64,000 bases of DNA from Bacillota bacterium (GCA_017941085.1 JAGAXF010000022.1:1-64000); one strand, 5' to 3'. Shown: positions 32,420 through 41,846, counted from the first letter of the stretch. A program made the numbers and translations. The notes: generated from the letters alone by a model not told the origin.

Positions 32420-34006
32420 GTGTCAAACAAAAATAATAAAAACAATTTAATACGAATTCTTTCCACATCGGATATCCACGGCAAGATATATCCCCACAGC
32501 TATGGGGATGGCTCTCCGGCCAAAGTGGGCTTTGCCCGGGTGGCAAGTAAACTGAAGGAATTGAGAAACGATAATACCCTTCTTATAGATAATGGTGACC
32601 TGCTGGTGGGATCTCCTTTGATGATTCATCATATGATGAATTACGATCCTGCTCTGGTTCCATCTCCTATAAGCAAGGTTATAAATAAAATGGGATATGA
32701 TTATATCAATACAGGTAATCACGATTACAATTTTGGTATTAATCCTCTCCTAAAACATATTGAGGCAACAGGCGCTGTATGCTTAACTGAAAATGTAAGC
32801 TATAATGGTCGGTCTCTATTCTCTCTTGGAAGGGAAGACGAATCCGCAAGGTACCAGATTAGAGAAGTGGCAGGTAAGCGCATTGCCATCTTTGGCTTGG
32901 TTACTCATTTTGTGCCTAGATGGGAAAGCGAAGAGCATTTGGAGGGCCTTAGGTTCTTTGATGCCTTTGAAACAGCAAAGGCGATTATTTCAGAGATTAA
33001 AGAAAAGGGTGATGCTGATTACATAGTCTGTGTATATCATGGAGGCTTTGAAAAGGATCCGAAAAGTGGAGCTCCCATAGGTGTAGCTACAGGAGAAAAT
33101 CAGGGCTACCGCATGTTAACGGAGCTTCCTGATATTGATGTTCTTATAACAGGGCATCAGCATATGATATTTAAGGGAGTCAGTAAGGACAATACAGCCT
33201 ATACTCAGCCGGGAGCAGATGGTGCTCTGATATCCTGCATAGAGATAAATCCTGAAACAGGTGTAATTACTGCTGATTTAATTGAAGTGGATACTGATGG
33301 AGATGAGGAAATTCTCGCCCTTACTAAGGATAGTGAAGACGCCTGTCAGCAGTGGATGGACCAGGTGATCGGAACCACCTCCATGGACATGAAAATAACT
33401 GACGAGGGGTACAGCAGGCTCAACAAACCTCAACTTATCACATACATAAACAAGGTGCAGTTGGAATATGCCAAGGGTGATATTGCTGCAGTGGCCTTAT
33501 TCCAAGGTGCATCAGGCTTTGATGAGGATATTACCGTTAGACAAATTGTTTCAACCTATGTTTTCCCTGATAATCTGGTTTTAAAGAGAATAAGCGGAAA
33601 GGTACTTAGAGAGTATATTGAAAAGGATTTGGAGTATTGGACTGTTGAGTATGATGAAAGTGGAGAGGGAAAAGTGGTAGTCAATCCTGAGTATCTGGTT
33701 CCCTATCCTCAGCATTTCAATTACGATCTTTTTGATGGAGTGGAATATACGGCGAAAATCTCCAATCCTCCCGGAAGCAGACTTATCAGTCTTACAAGAG
33801 AGGGAATTCCTGTGGAAGATGATATGGAATTTCACTTGGTTATAAGTAACTACAGATCCGCCGGAGGAGGAAACTTCTTTATGCTTCCTGAAACGGAAAC
33901 TCTTTGGCAGGATTCAAAGAATATGATAGAAATACTGGTGGAAAGGATTATGGAGGAGAAAACCATTGCCTTTGAACCGGTGAACAATATAAAAATAATA
34001 GTATAG
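32420..34006 (+). CDS. cytosolic 5'-nucleotidase/metallophosphatase family protein
   Basis: The 528-aa enzyme has no signal peptide. The metallophosphatase domain carries STSDIHGKIYPHSYGD, DNGDLLVGSP, NTGNHDYNFG and TGHQHM; the C-terminal 5'-nucleotidase domain follows from about residue 330. It should release phosphate from nucleotides, cyclic nucleotides or a related ester inside the cell. It starts at GTG 32420 with a poor ribosome binding site. It is a distant relative of the lipoprotein at 15633. Neighbouring phosphatases (31588, 36220) and the phosphonate-type transporter give a phosphorus-salvage flavour. Confidence 0.88.
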   Translation: MSNKNNKNNLIRILSTSDIHGKIYPHSYGDGSPAKVGFARVASKLKELRNDNTLLIDNGDLLVGSPLMIHHMMNYDPALVPSPISKVINKMGYDYINTGNHDYNFGINPLLKHIEATGAVCLTENVSYNGRSLFSLGREDESARYQIREVAGKRIAIFGLVTHFVPRWESEEHLEGLRFFDAFETAKAIISEIKEKGDADYIVCVYHGGFEKDPKSGAPIGVATGENQGYRMLTELPDIDVLITGHQHMIFKGVSKDNTAYTQPGADGALISCIEINPETGVITADLIEVDTDGDEEILALTKDSEDACQQWMDQVIGTTSMDMKITDEGYSRLNKPQLITYINKVQLEYAKGDIAAVALFQGASGFDEDITVRQIVSTYVFPDNLVLKRISGKVLREYIEKDLEYWTVEYDESGEGKVVVNPEYLVPYPQHFNYDLFDGVEYTAKISNPPGSRLISLTREGIPVEDDMEFHLVISNYRSAGGGNFFMLPETETLWQDSKNMIEILVERIMEEKTIAFEPVNNIKIIV

Positions 34007-34030
34007 CTTTAGTCGAGAATAGGAGAGGAT

Positions 34031-35005
34031 ATGAGCAATATTTTTAAAACGGTACTGCTGGTTGCACTGCCTGCCAGCGGCAAATCAGAAGTAAGAAATT
34101 TCATGGCCAATATAGACCCGGAGATTTTACGAGATGATTTTCATATTGGAGAGAATCTTCAGCTGGATGATTTTCCCTATGTTCATTTTATGAGAAGAAT
34201 AGATGATGAACTTAGAAACCAGGGAAAGGAAAGTATATTCTATCCTTCCCCGGATAAGCCCTTCTACAATAATCTGGACTGGGGAACTGTAACCAATATT
34301 TTGAATGAAGACTATCACAATATGAAGGTAGGCGAAAAGGTTAACACCCAAAGCTATGCCCTATATCTTTTTGAAAGAATTGACAGGGCGGCTTCCCTGG
34401 CGGGAATAGAACCTAGAATAGCCAGTCAGGATGATGATGTAATTATGAAGATTGCAGATATTCTTGAGGAGGAGGCTAAAGTAATAGTCTCCAATCTAGA
34501 GGATCAGTATACGGAGGAATTCCATAATAGAACTGTAATTATCGAATGTGCAAGAGGCGGTCCTGATGGGGCGCAGCTTCCTTTAACCGGTGGATATGGA
34601 TATCAGTATACTTTGCCTACATTTTCTTCGGAGATATTGGATGATGCGGCTATTCTATATATTTGGGTTACACCTGAAGAATCCAGAAGAAAGAATAATG
34701 AAAGAGCTAATCCCGACGATCCAAGCTCCAATTTGTTCCACGGAGTGCCTATTGATGTAATGCTGGGCGAGTATGGCTGTGATGACATGGCCTACCTTTT
34801 GGAGCAGACGGAAGTTCCTGACACCATTACTGTGGAGAAGGAAGGACAGAAGTGGCATGTGCCCATTGGCATCTTTGATAATAGGGTGGACAAAACCTCC
34901 TTCCTAAGGGAAGATAAGGAAAAATGGGACAGCAAGCTTATAGAGGAAATGACAAATTCCGTAAAGGCTGCAACAGATGCAATGTGGTCCCATTACAATA
35001 AATAA
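34031..35005 (+). CDS. predicted P-loop protein of unknown function
   Basis: The 324-aa soluble protein opens with a hydrophobic strand and a Walker A-like loop, VLLVALPASGKSEVRNF (residues 7-23), consistent with a kinase-type P-loop. Further along are RDDFHIGE, a possible Walker B-like VIIECARGGPDG (about residue 170) and ILYIWVTPEESRRKNNER, resembling the lid of nucleoside/adenylate kinases. The family is not known to me. GGAGAGG precedes the ATG 24 bases after the 5'-nucleotidase, and an M20 peptidase follows within about 50 bases, so it lies in a likely operon 32420-36981. Confidence 0.7.
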   Translation: MSNIFKTVLLVALPASGKSEVRNFMANIDPEILRDDFHIGENLQLDDFPYVHFMRRIDDELRNQGKESIFYPSPDKPFYNNLDWGTVTNILNEDYHNMKVGEKVNTQSYALYLFERIDRAASLAGIEPRIASQDDDVIMKIADILEEEAKVIVSNLEDQYTEEFHNRTVIIECARGGPDGAQLPLTGGYGYQYTLPTFSSEILDDAAILYIWVTPEESRRKNNERANPDDPSSNLFHGVPIDVMLGEYGCDDMAYLLEQTEVPDTITVEKEGQKWHVPIGIFDNRVDKTSFLREDKEKWDSKLIEEMTNSVKAATDAMWSHYNK

Positions 35006-35052
35006 GGACGCAACCTGCTGTAAAAGAATCCGCTGAAAGGAATGAATTAATA

Positions 35053-36195
35053 ATGGAAGTTAACAAAGAACGCATTTTGAAGGAGTTTATGGGGCTTATC
35101 GCTATCGATTCCGAAAGTCTTTGTGAAAGAAAGATGGCTGACAAGCTAAAAAGTATACTTGCTGACCTGGGCTTTCAGGTTTCTGAGGATAATGTGGGAT
35201 CCCTTATCGGAGGCAATGCGGGAAATGTATATGGCTACCTAAAAGGAAATACTCAAGACATTAAACCGATTCTTTTTTCGGGACATATGGATACGGTAAA
35301 GCCCGGTATAGGGAAAAAAGCCATTTTAGGTGAAGACGGAAAGATAACCAGCGACGGCACCACGGTTTTAGGCTCCGATGATATTTCCGGTGTTGTTGAG
35401 ATACTGGAAGGAATCAGAATGGTATTGGAGGCCGATGCCCCCAGAGGGGATATTGAAGTTCTTTTTTCCGTTTGTGAGGAGTCCTACGGAGGAGGCGCGG
35501 CTAACTTTGATTATTCCAAAATAAAATCTAAAATAGCCTATGTTTTGGACCTAACCGACAGCCCTGGTATTGCGGCGGTAAAGGCGCCTTCCATTGTTTC
35601 CTTTAAAGCAAAGGTAATAGGTAAGGCGGCCCATTCCGGCTTTGAGCCTGAAAAGGGGGTTAATTCTCTTAAGGCTGCAGCCAATGCCATCGCCAGAATT
35701 CAGCAGGGCCATGTGGGCGAAATGACCGTAAACGTAGGCACCATTAAGGCAGGTAAGGCCAATAATATTGTGGCGGAAGAAACGATGGTTACAGGAGAGG
35801 TTCGAGGCTTCAATCATGAAGAAGTAATTGAAGCGGTAAAGGCAATAGGGGAGATCTTCCATGAGGAAGCCGGTAAGGTTACAGGAGAACCGCCGGAAGG
35901 ACCTATGTCCGCCAGATGTGAATTTGACTACAAGGTGCATATTAGAGCCTTTGACATTCCGAAGGATAGTGAGGTATGCATTAGATTCCAAAATGCCTGT
36001 GCCAACCTTGGCCTGGAGGGAGGACTTGTATCCACCCACGGCGGAAGTGATAATGCAGTCTTTGTTGAAAAAGGAATTCAGGGTATAGTCCTTTCCTGCG
36101 GAATGAGTAATGTCCATTCCGTAACTGAGTATTGCTATGTGGATGATTTATATAAAGGCGCTGAGCTGGTGGCAGAACTTCTAACGGCAAAGTAA
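35053..36195 (+). CDS. M20-family metallopeptidase (PepT-like)
   Basis: The 380-aa protein shows the M20 metal site: SGHMDTV (about residue 77), LGSDDISG and EESYGGGA, plus the dimerisation-domain segment IGKAAHSGFEPEKGVN and the final STHGGSDN. It fits the peptidase T-like branch, which cleaves short peptides in the cytosol with two zinc ions. AAAGGAA precedes the ATG. Neighbours are the P-loop gene upstream and the histidine phosphatase downstream (24 bases). The exact peptide specificity is not deducible. Confidence 0.88.
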   Translation: MEVNKERILKEFMGLIAIDSESLCERKMADKLKSILADLGFQVSEDNVGSLIGGNAGNVYGYLKGNTQDIKPILFSGHMDTVKPGIGKKAILGEDGKITSDGTTVLGSDDISGVVEILEGIRMVLEADAPRGDIEVLFSVCEESYGGGAANFDYSKIKSKIAYVLDLTDSPGIAAVKAPSIVSFKAKVIGKAAHSGFEPEKGVNSLKAAANAIARIQQGHVGEMTVNVGTIKAGKANNIVAEETMVTGEVRGFNHEEVIEAVKAIGEIFHEEAGKVTGEPPEGPMSARCEFDYKVHIRAFDIPKDSEVCIRFQNACANLGLEGGLVSTHGGSDNAVFVEKGIQGIVLSCGMSNVHSVTEYCYVDDLYKGAELVAELLTAK

Positions 36196-36219
36196 AGAGA
36201 AGATAATTATTATCTGGCA

Positions 36220-36981
36220 ATGAAAATAATTCTTATTAGGCATGGAAAAGTTAATATGGAATGGGCTAAGGCCTATGATTCAAAGGGCTTTGATGAGGCT
36301 CAAGCCAGGTATGACATTTCCCCTCTATGTGATTATCAGGGCAGAGTGGGGACTCCTGAAGGATATAGGATATATATAAGCAAGCTTCAGAGAACCTATG
36401 ATACAGCCAAACAGATTTTTAGCTTTAATACTGATGTAAAGATTGTGGATTTGGATGCCCTTGTTAAGACCGGGAGTTTTCCTCGGTCTGCCAAAGACAG
36501 GGAGAATCAGTCTAATAATGAATCCTGGGACGAGGATTTTGCTTTGCTCTCTACGGAATTATTAAATGAGGTTCCAAAGCGATCCTATTGCGATACGGAG
36601 AAGATAATATCTAAAGGCATGTGGACTGCCCGGTCCAGGATTCAGTGGTTTTTTAATAACCATAGGCAGCCGGAAACAAAGACGGAAACTAAGGCCCGGG
36701 CAGAAAAGCTGGTGGATATTCTTGAGGCTGACGGAAGAGACTGTGTTTTAATATCTCATGAATTCTTCCTGTACACTTTAAAGGGAGCCCTGGAAAAAAG
36801 AGGTTTCCTTATTGAAAGAAGCAGCACCGGTCGTATAAAGAATTGGGAGCGTATAAGGGCTTCCAAGAGAACCATGCACTGCGGTGTCTGTGGTCACAAT
36901 TGTTTGCTGACAAATCCCGGATGTGATGTGGGAAGAGATGCGGCAGCCCGGCAGGGCATAGTAATCAAAGAAAAAAAATGA
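36220..36981 (+). CDS. histidine phosphatase-family protein with C-terminal Cys cluster
   Basis: The 253-aa protein starts MKIILIRHGKVNMEW, with the RHG phosphohistidine motif; the second catalytic His is likely in VLISHEFFLYTL (about residue 177). That core would make it a phosphoglycerate-mutase-like phosphatase. After residue 220 a short tail reads MHCGVCGHNCLLTNPGCDVG: Cys-x2-Cys-x3-Cys-x6-Cys, suited to a Zn or Fe-S site, which is not a usual part of this family. The gene follows the peptidase by 24 bases and ends in a bidirectional terminator. Confidence 0.8.
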   Translation: MKIILIRHGKVNMEWAKAYDSKGFDEAQARYDISPLCDYQGRVGTPEGYRIYISKLQRTYDTAKQIFSFNTDVKIVDLDALVKTGSFPRSAKDRENQSNNESWDEDFALLSTELLNEVPKRSYCDTEKIISKGMWTARSRIQWFFNNHRQPETKTETKARAEKLVDILEADGRDCVLISHEFFLYTLKGALEKRGFLIERSSTGRIKNWERIRASKRTMHCGVCGHNCLLTNPGCDVGRDAAARQGIVIKEKK

Positions 36982-37020
36982 ACCTCTAAAGTTGGACCAA
37001 CTAAAGAGGTTCATTTGTTT
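36976..37020. terminator. bidirectional terminator
   Basis: A 12-bp outer stem, AAATGAACCTCT (36976-36987) with AGAGGTTCATTT (37005-37016), encloses a GTTGG/CCAAC inner hairpin. A-rich on the left and T-rich on the right, it serves both the histidine phosphatase gene and the convergent clostripain gene. Confidence 0.85.
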
Positions 37021-37039
37021 TATTCACAGTAATCTTTTG

Positions 37040-39919
37040 CTATTTTAGAGCCGGAGTCCAATAGGTCTCACCGAAGATGTCCTGGAATTTATATGTGACA
37101 ATAATGTCGTCTCCAACGATGGTGTTGGAGATTTCTATTGCTGATGGATCTGCTCCAACAGTATATTGCTCTCCCAGGAAATAACTATCCTTAAAGGTGC
37201 CATCGTATGCATAGTAGTCGCATAGGAAGTCGATAACATCTCCTTCAGACAGGGCTTCTTGTGCCTTTGCTACTGCATCAGCTTCTCCATCAGGATAGGT
37301 ATATCTTACACCGGCAATATATCCCTCAGGCTTATCCTGGTCAAAGGTCAAAATCAAATCTGCCCTTTGGTCGTTAAGCATAATAGGAACTCTTCCCACA
37401 ATGCTGTATTCGCTACCGTCCTGGGACTCGTAGGTAAAGAGGTGATAGTATGCCACCGGCTGACCGTCTATGGAAATCCAACTATTGTCCACTACCGGAA
37501 GCAGATTGCCATCCTTATCAATATCGTAGATATTGTCCAGACCCAGATCCAAATAACCTTCTCCATCGTCGTAGAACATGGACATTTCTACAGAAGTTAT
37601 TCTGGCCCACTGGTCATCTGTAAGCTGAATGGAGGCAAAACCATCGGCATTTTCCTTCCAAACAAAGTCCTCTGCATTCATCATGTTGTCGGAAACATAT
37701 TTCTGCACAAGACCCTTGTCCAGAGTGTCTTCTGTCATGAATCTTGTATTTCTTCCGTCCAGACCATAGAGTCCATAGGAATCATAACTGGAAACGGAGC
37801 CTCCTAAAAGCTGTCCCAAAAGGGCTTCCAGGTCCGAGGAGCTTATGGTTCCGCCGTAGGAGCCGGAGCCTGAGTTGGAACCATAGCCGGAGCCATAGTT
37901 TGAACCGCTGGACCAGTAACCATTGCCGTCACTGTTAAGCAGGGACCAGAATGGAGAGGAGGAACCGCCGGAGGAAGCCTGGCCGCTTACCTGCATCTGA
38001 GCAAATTGCTTGATGCATTTTGCAAGGCTTGAATCCAATCCCAGGGTTGAATAGGCCTGGGTCATGGTATCCACACTGCTTAATCTTCTGTAGGGGAAGA
38101 ATATGGATAGACCATAAGCGTTAGGCATTCCTTTAGATGTTCTATTGTATTTAACTGCATTTATAATAGCCTGATTAAGAGCCTTTCCTGACTCTGTACC
38201 CAGTAGGTTGGCAAAGTGAACAAAGTCGATTTGGTCAATCTGACTTTCTCTGGAGAATTCCTGGCTGCTGCTTCTGGCCTTTGCTACAGTCATGTAATTG
38301 CCTTCTTCTATAAGCTTTGTTGTCTCCTGACCAAAGGCAGAAAGTCTGGCGGGAAGAGTCTTTTGAAGCTCTGCCAAGTCCACAATGGATAAGGTGGTGT
38401 TTTGTCCGGGACATTCTCTTTGACATCTGGTAGTAAAGTCATCGATTATTTGCTTGCCTAATTCTACCGTAGGTATAGAGGTATTGGCAGAAAGGTTTGT
38501 GAGCCAGTCGGAATAGTACCAGCCGATTCCCGGTTCAGTTTCTTCGCTGGCTATTAGGTAGTCAGCATAATTACTGGCCATGAGAGCTGTTTCTGCAGTG
38601 GCCATAAGGCATGCGTCAAATCCTATGAAGTCGAATTTTACTCCGGCATTGGAAAGGGCGCTGTTAATCTCCGTAAGGCTCATTGCGCCGGTTCTTTGAT
38701 ATCTTTGGTCATAGCCGTAGCCGCTTACAGACCCACCGCCGTGATCCCAGAATATCAAGGCCATACGGTTGGATGGATAGTTTTCGGCTCCCCATTTTAC
38801 AAAGGCTTCCAAAGTATCCGGATCCGTCATGGATGAATTACCGGCATTATCATTAACTCTTCTTAATCCCGCAGGAGTAATATCGTATATCTGGTTATAA
38901 TTATTACTCATTACGTCGTTTTGCCATCTGGTGCAACCACCGGTAAAGAGCACGATTTTTACTTTATCTGAAAGGGTGGCAGCCAGCATTTCCTGCAGGT
39001 CTCTTGTGGCCATGGCATAATTGGATTCCAAATCTGTACCGCACATATAAACCAGCAAGGTCATTTCATCCTGGCCGTTTCCTTTGAGGGTGGTGTACTT
39101 GGCTCTTGCATCTTCAGAAACCTGAGTGTTGAAGGTTCCGTTGTTGGAGCTAAGCTGCCAACCGGTGGAGTAACCGGAACCTGCTGCCACGGATGCTCCT
39201 GTGGTGGAGGTTCCTCCAAAGAGGCTGGCGTTGGAGCCTCCTGTTGAGCTTAAACCTCCAAAGCCGTAGCTGGAGCCGGTTCCTGTATTGGTTGATTCCG
39301 TATTGGTGGTTGGTGTACTATTTGAATTAGAATTGGAATTTCCTCCGTTGTTGGAGGAGCCCGAATTGGACATCTTCATAAACAAAACAAAGATGATAAC
39401 CAGGGCAATGATCAGCAAAAGACATCCTAGTCTACTGCTTTTACGTCTGGGTGTATTTCCGCCGTAGCCTCCTGGGCTGCCGTAGTTTCCTTGATCATTG
39501 GAATATTGAGGGGAGCCTTCAAAGGGTGGCTGAGGTTGCTGCTGGTATTGCTGCTGAGCTTGTTGCTGCATTTGCTGCTGATACAGCTGGTGAGCCTGTT
39601 GCTGCTGGGCCTGCTGGTTGGAATTAAGGGCAGCATTCCCCAGAGCTCCTAAAATATCTCCCAAATCTATGCTTTTATCTCCCGGTGTCCCGAAGCCGGA
39701 CCCTCGGCTAATGCTTTCGGGGCCATCATCGGCATCATCAGAAAGCTTATTGAATTCTTCCTTTGCCATTTCCTGAAGCTTCTGAGCCAGGCCTTCGCCC
39801 ACCTTTGGGCCTTGACCGGAACCTACCGGCCCCTGACCTGTGCCTTCACCTCTTTTAAAGACGCCTTTTCCTTCCTTTGCTTCGCCTTTATCTCTAGAAC
39901 GAGGTCTTTTTATTTCCAT
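37040..39919 (-). CDS. membrane-anchored clostripain-family (C11) cysteine protease
   Basis: The 959-aa protein has a cytoplasmic head of about 160 residues, including a Gln-rich tract (residues about 100-128) and Gly/Asn stretches, then one transmembrane helix (about 164-182, LGCLLLIIALVIIFVLFM) and a low-complexity Ser/Asn/Gly linker. The C11 peptidase domain begins DEMTLLVYMCGTDLESN; the catalytic His is in FWDHGGG (about residue 390) and the Cys in FDACLMA (about 436). A further domain to the C-terminus (about 700-959) is unassigned. AGGAGGAAGC precedes the ATG. Topology places the protease outside the cell. Clostripain prefers Arg bonds and matures by self-cleavage; whether this holds here is unknown. 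Confidence 0.88.
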   Translation of the reverse strand: MEIKRPRSRDKGEAKEGKGVFKRGEGTGQGPVGSGQGPKVGEGLAQKLQEMAKEEFNKLSDDADDGPESISRGSGFGTPGDKSIDLGDILGALGNAALNSNQQAQQQQAHQLYQQQMQQQAQQQYQQQPQPPFEGSPQYSNDQGNYGSPGGYGGNTPRRKSSRLGCLLLIIALVIIFVLFMKMSNSGSSNNGGNSNSNSNSTPTTNTESTNTGTGSSYGFGGLSSTGGSNASLFGGTSTTGASVAAGSGYSTGWQLSSNNGTFNTQVSEDARAKYTTLKGNGQDEMTLLVYMCGTDLESNYAMATRDLQEMLAATLSDKVKIVLFTGGCTRWQNDVMSNNYNQIYDITPAGLRRVNDNAGNSSMTDPDTLEAFVKWGAENYPSNRMALIFWDHGGGSVSGYGYDQRYQRTGAMSLTEINSALSNAGVKFDFIGFDACLMATAETALMASNYADYLIASEETEPGIGWYYSDWLTNLSANTSIPTVELGKQIIDDFTTRCQRECPGQNTTLSIVDLAELQKTLPARLSAFGQETTKLIEEGNYMTVAKARSSSQEFSRESQIDQIDFVHFANLLGTESGKALNQAIINAVKYNRTSKGMPNAYGLSIFFPYRRLSSVDTMTQAYSTLGLDSSLAKCIKQFAQMQVSGQASSGGSSSPFWSLLNSDGNGYWSSGSNYGSGYGSNSGSGSYGGTISSSDLEALLGQLLGGSVSSYDSYGLYGLDGRNTRFMTEDTLDKGLVQKYVSDNMMNAEDFVWKENADGFASIQLTDDQWARITSVEMSMFYDDGEGYLDLGLDNIYDIDKDGNLLPVVDNSWISIDGQPVAYYHLFTYESQDGSEYSIVGRVPIMLNDQRADLILTFDQDKPEGYIAGVRYTYPDGEADAVAKAQEALSEGDVIDFLCDYYAYDGTFKDSYFLGEQYTVGADPSAIEISNTIVGDDIIVTYKFQDIFGETYWTPALK

Positions 39920-40018
39920 TTACGCTTCCTCCTGTAAAAGGTAAAAACTGTTGATTTAAGTTATCTACAATATAATAGCAGATTTTTTAAAATAATAGTG
40001 AAAAAAATGTGAAATGAC

Positions 40019-40047
40019 TTGACATTAGGGGATAAAAAGTATATATT
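40019..40047 (+). promoter_or_regulatory. sigma-A promoter of the ylxM-ffh operon
   Basis: A perfect -35 box TTGACA (40019-40024), 17-base spacer and -10 box TATATT (40042-40047), about 108 bases upstream of ylxM. It is among the best promoter matches in the window. Confidence 0.75.
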
Positions 40048-40065
40048 CTCATAGGTGACAAGTAA

Positions 40066-40107
40066 AAATACTTGACAGCCATACAATTGTGAAAGCTTCA
40101 AGTATTT
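40066..40107 (+). promoter_or_regulatory. 10-bp inverted repeat in the ylxM leader
   Basis: AAATACTTGA (40066-40075) and TCAAGTATTT (40098-40107) are exact inverse complements with a 22-base loop. It lies in the transcribed leader just after the promoter and may be an RNA hairpin or a protein site. A second TTGACA inside it (40072-40077) has no matching -10 box. Confidence 0.4.
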
Positions 40108-40155
40108 CTAAACTATAAACTGCCTACCAGGGGCTTTGTCCAAAAGGGAATGAAA

Positions 40156-40500
40156 ATGGATCATATAGCTGAAACAAGCATACTCTTTGATATATATGGA
40201 GGCTTACTAACCGAAAAAAAGCAAAGGGTTATGGAGCTGTATCATGAGGAGAACCTTAGTCTCTCGGAAATTGCAGAGGAACAGGGTATCTCCAGAGCTG
40301 CGGTTTTTGATGCTTTAAGGTCGGCGGAAAACAATTTAAGGGATTATGAATCTCGTTTAAAAATTGCCCAAGATTATATGGATAGACAGAACCTGATTAA
40401 GGAGCTGAGAGAAACCTTGGCTGCTTATGTGTCAGAGGCTGAGGGGAACAAAGAGGCAAAGAACAAAATAGAAAGTATCTTGTCTCGCTTGGAGGAATAA
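40156..40500 (+). CDS. ylxM: YlxM family DNA-binding/SRP-associated protein
   Basis: The 114-aa helix-turn-helix protein resembles sigma-70 region 4: LTEKKQRVMELYHEENLSLS, then EIAEEQGISRAAVFDALR. YlxM is encoded directly before ffh in most Bacillota and is reported to modulate SRP GTPase function. The start at ATG 40156 is favoured by AAGGGA at good spacing; ATG 40150 is in frame but too close. The ffh gene follows after 5 bases. Confidence 0.92.
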   Translation: MDHIAETSILFDIYGGLLTEKKQRVMELYHEENLSLSEIAEEQGISRAAVFDALRSAENNLRDYESRLKIAQDYMDRQNLIKELRETLAAYVSEAEGNKEAKNKIESILSRLEE

Positions 40501-40505
40501 AAAGA

Positions 40506-41846
40506 ATGGCATTTGAAAGTTTATCTGACAAACTACAAGAAGCCTTTGATAAATTAAAGGACAAAGGCGTCATAGAGGAAAAAGATATTGATGATGCCAT
40601 GCGAGAAGTGAAATTGGCACTTCTTGAGGCGGATGTTAACTTTAAGGTTGTAAAGGAATTTGTTGCCGAGGTTAAGGAGAAATGTCTTGGTGCCGAGGTA
40701 ATGAAGAGCCTAACTCCGGCCCAGCAAATCATCAAGATAGTAAATGCTGAACTGATTGAACTTATGGGCGGCACCGGAAGTAAGTTAACTTATTCTCCGT
40801 CTGGGTTTACAACCATAATGATGGTGGGGCTCCAGGGTACAGGTAAGACCACCACCTGCGGAAAGCTGGCCAGTTATCTTAAGCAGGTTGGCAAGAAGCC
40901 CATGCTGGCGGCCTGTGACGTTTATAGACCTGCAGCCATCGATCAGCTGGAGGTTGTAGGTAAGTCCGTAAACACTCCTGTCTTCACCATGAGGGAAAGC
41001 CAGGATCCGGTAAAGATTGCTTTGGCAGCAAAGGAAGAAGCAGAGAGAACCGGATATAACGTTCTCATTATAGATACCGCCGGTAGACTTCAGATTGATG
41101 AAGATCTTATGGAGGAACTGGCAAATATAAAGAAGGCAGTTAAGCCCCATGAAATACTTCTTATAGTTGACGCTCTTACAGGTCAAGATGCAGTAAATGT
41201 TGCCACCGGCTTTAACGACAAGTTGGGAGTGGATGGAATCATAATGACCAAGATGGACGGTGATTCCAGAGGCGGTGCTGCTCTTTCCGCAAAGAAGGTA
41301 ACAGGAAAGCCCATAAAGTTTATGGGTACCAGCGAAAAGATGGACGGCCTGGAACCCTTCCATCCCGAAAGAATGGCCTCAAGAATCCTGGGAATGGGTG
41401 ACCTTCTGACTTTGATAGAAAGGGCGGAGCAGGCCTACGACGATGAGCAGGCTGCAAAGCTGGAGGAAAGGATTAGAAAAAACCAGTTTACCCTGGAGGA
41501 TTTTCTGGAACAGATGGGCCAGATTCATAACATGGGCGGACTTGGAAAAATAATAGAGATGCTTCCGGGCATTGGAGGTCAAAAGGTTTCCGACGAGGAC
41601 GTGGAAAAGGGCGAAAGAGAGTTTAAGCAGATGGAAGCCATTATCCAGTCCATGACTTATGAGGAAAGAAGAAATCCTTCGGTGCTGGATGCCAGCAGAA
41701 GAAAACGTATTGCCGCCGGTGCGGGGCAAACGGTAAACAAGGTTAATCAATTGATTAAAAAATATGAAGAAGCCAAGAAACTTATGAAGAAGTTCTCAAA
41801 TCCTAATGCTTTAAAGAAGAATAGAATGTTTAGGGACCTCTTCTAA
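40506..41846 (+). CDS. ffh: signal recognition particle protein Ffh
   Basis: The 446-aa GTPase has the N domain, then G motifs GLQGTGKTTTCGKLA, DTAGRLQIDEDLMEEL and TKMDGDSRGGAALS, and the M domain from about residue 325 (EQMGQIHNMGGLGKIIEMLPG, then SMTYEERRNPSVLDASRRKR), which binds 4.5S RNA and signal sequences. Length is typical. It targets nascent membrane proteins to FtsY and the Sec translocon. GGAGGAAT precedes the ATG. Operon: ylxM-ffh-rpsP-khpA-rimM-trmD. Confidence 0.97.
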   Translation: MAFESLSDKLQEAFDKLKDKGVIEEKDIDDAMREVKLALLEADVNFKVVKEFVAEVKEKCLGAEVMKSLTPAQQIIKIVNAELIELMGGTGSKLTYSPSGFTTIMMVGLQGTGKTTTCGKLASYLKQVGKKPMLAACDVYRPAAIDQLEVVGKSVNTPVFTMRESQDPVKIALAAKEEAERTGYNVLIIDTAGRLQIDEDLMEELANIKKAVKPHEILLIVDALTGQDAVNVATGFNDKLGVDGIIMTKMDGDSRGGAALSAKKVTGKPIKFMGTSEKMDGLEPFHPERMASRILGMGDLLTLIERAEQAYDDEQAAKLEERIRKNQFTLEDFLEQMGQIHNMGGLGKIIEMLPGIGGQKVSDEDVEKGEREFKQMEAIIQSMTYEERRNPSVLDASRRKRIAAGAGQTVNKVNQLIKKYEEAKKLMKKFSNPNALKKNRMFRDLF

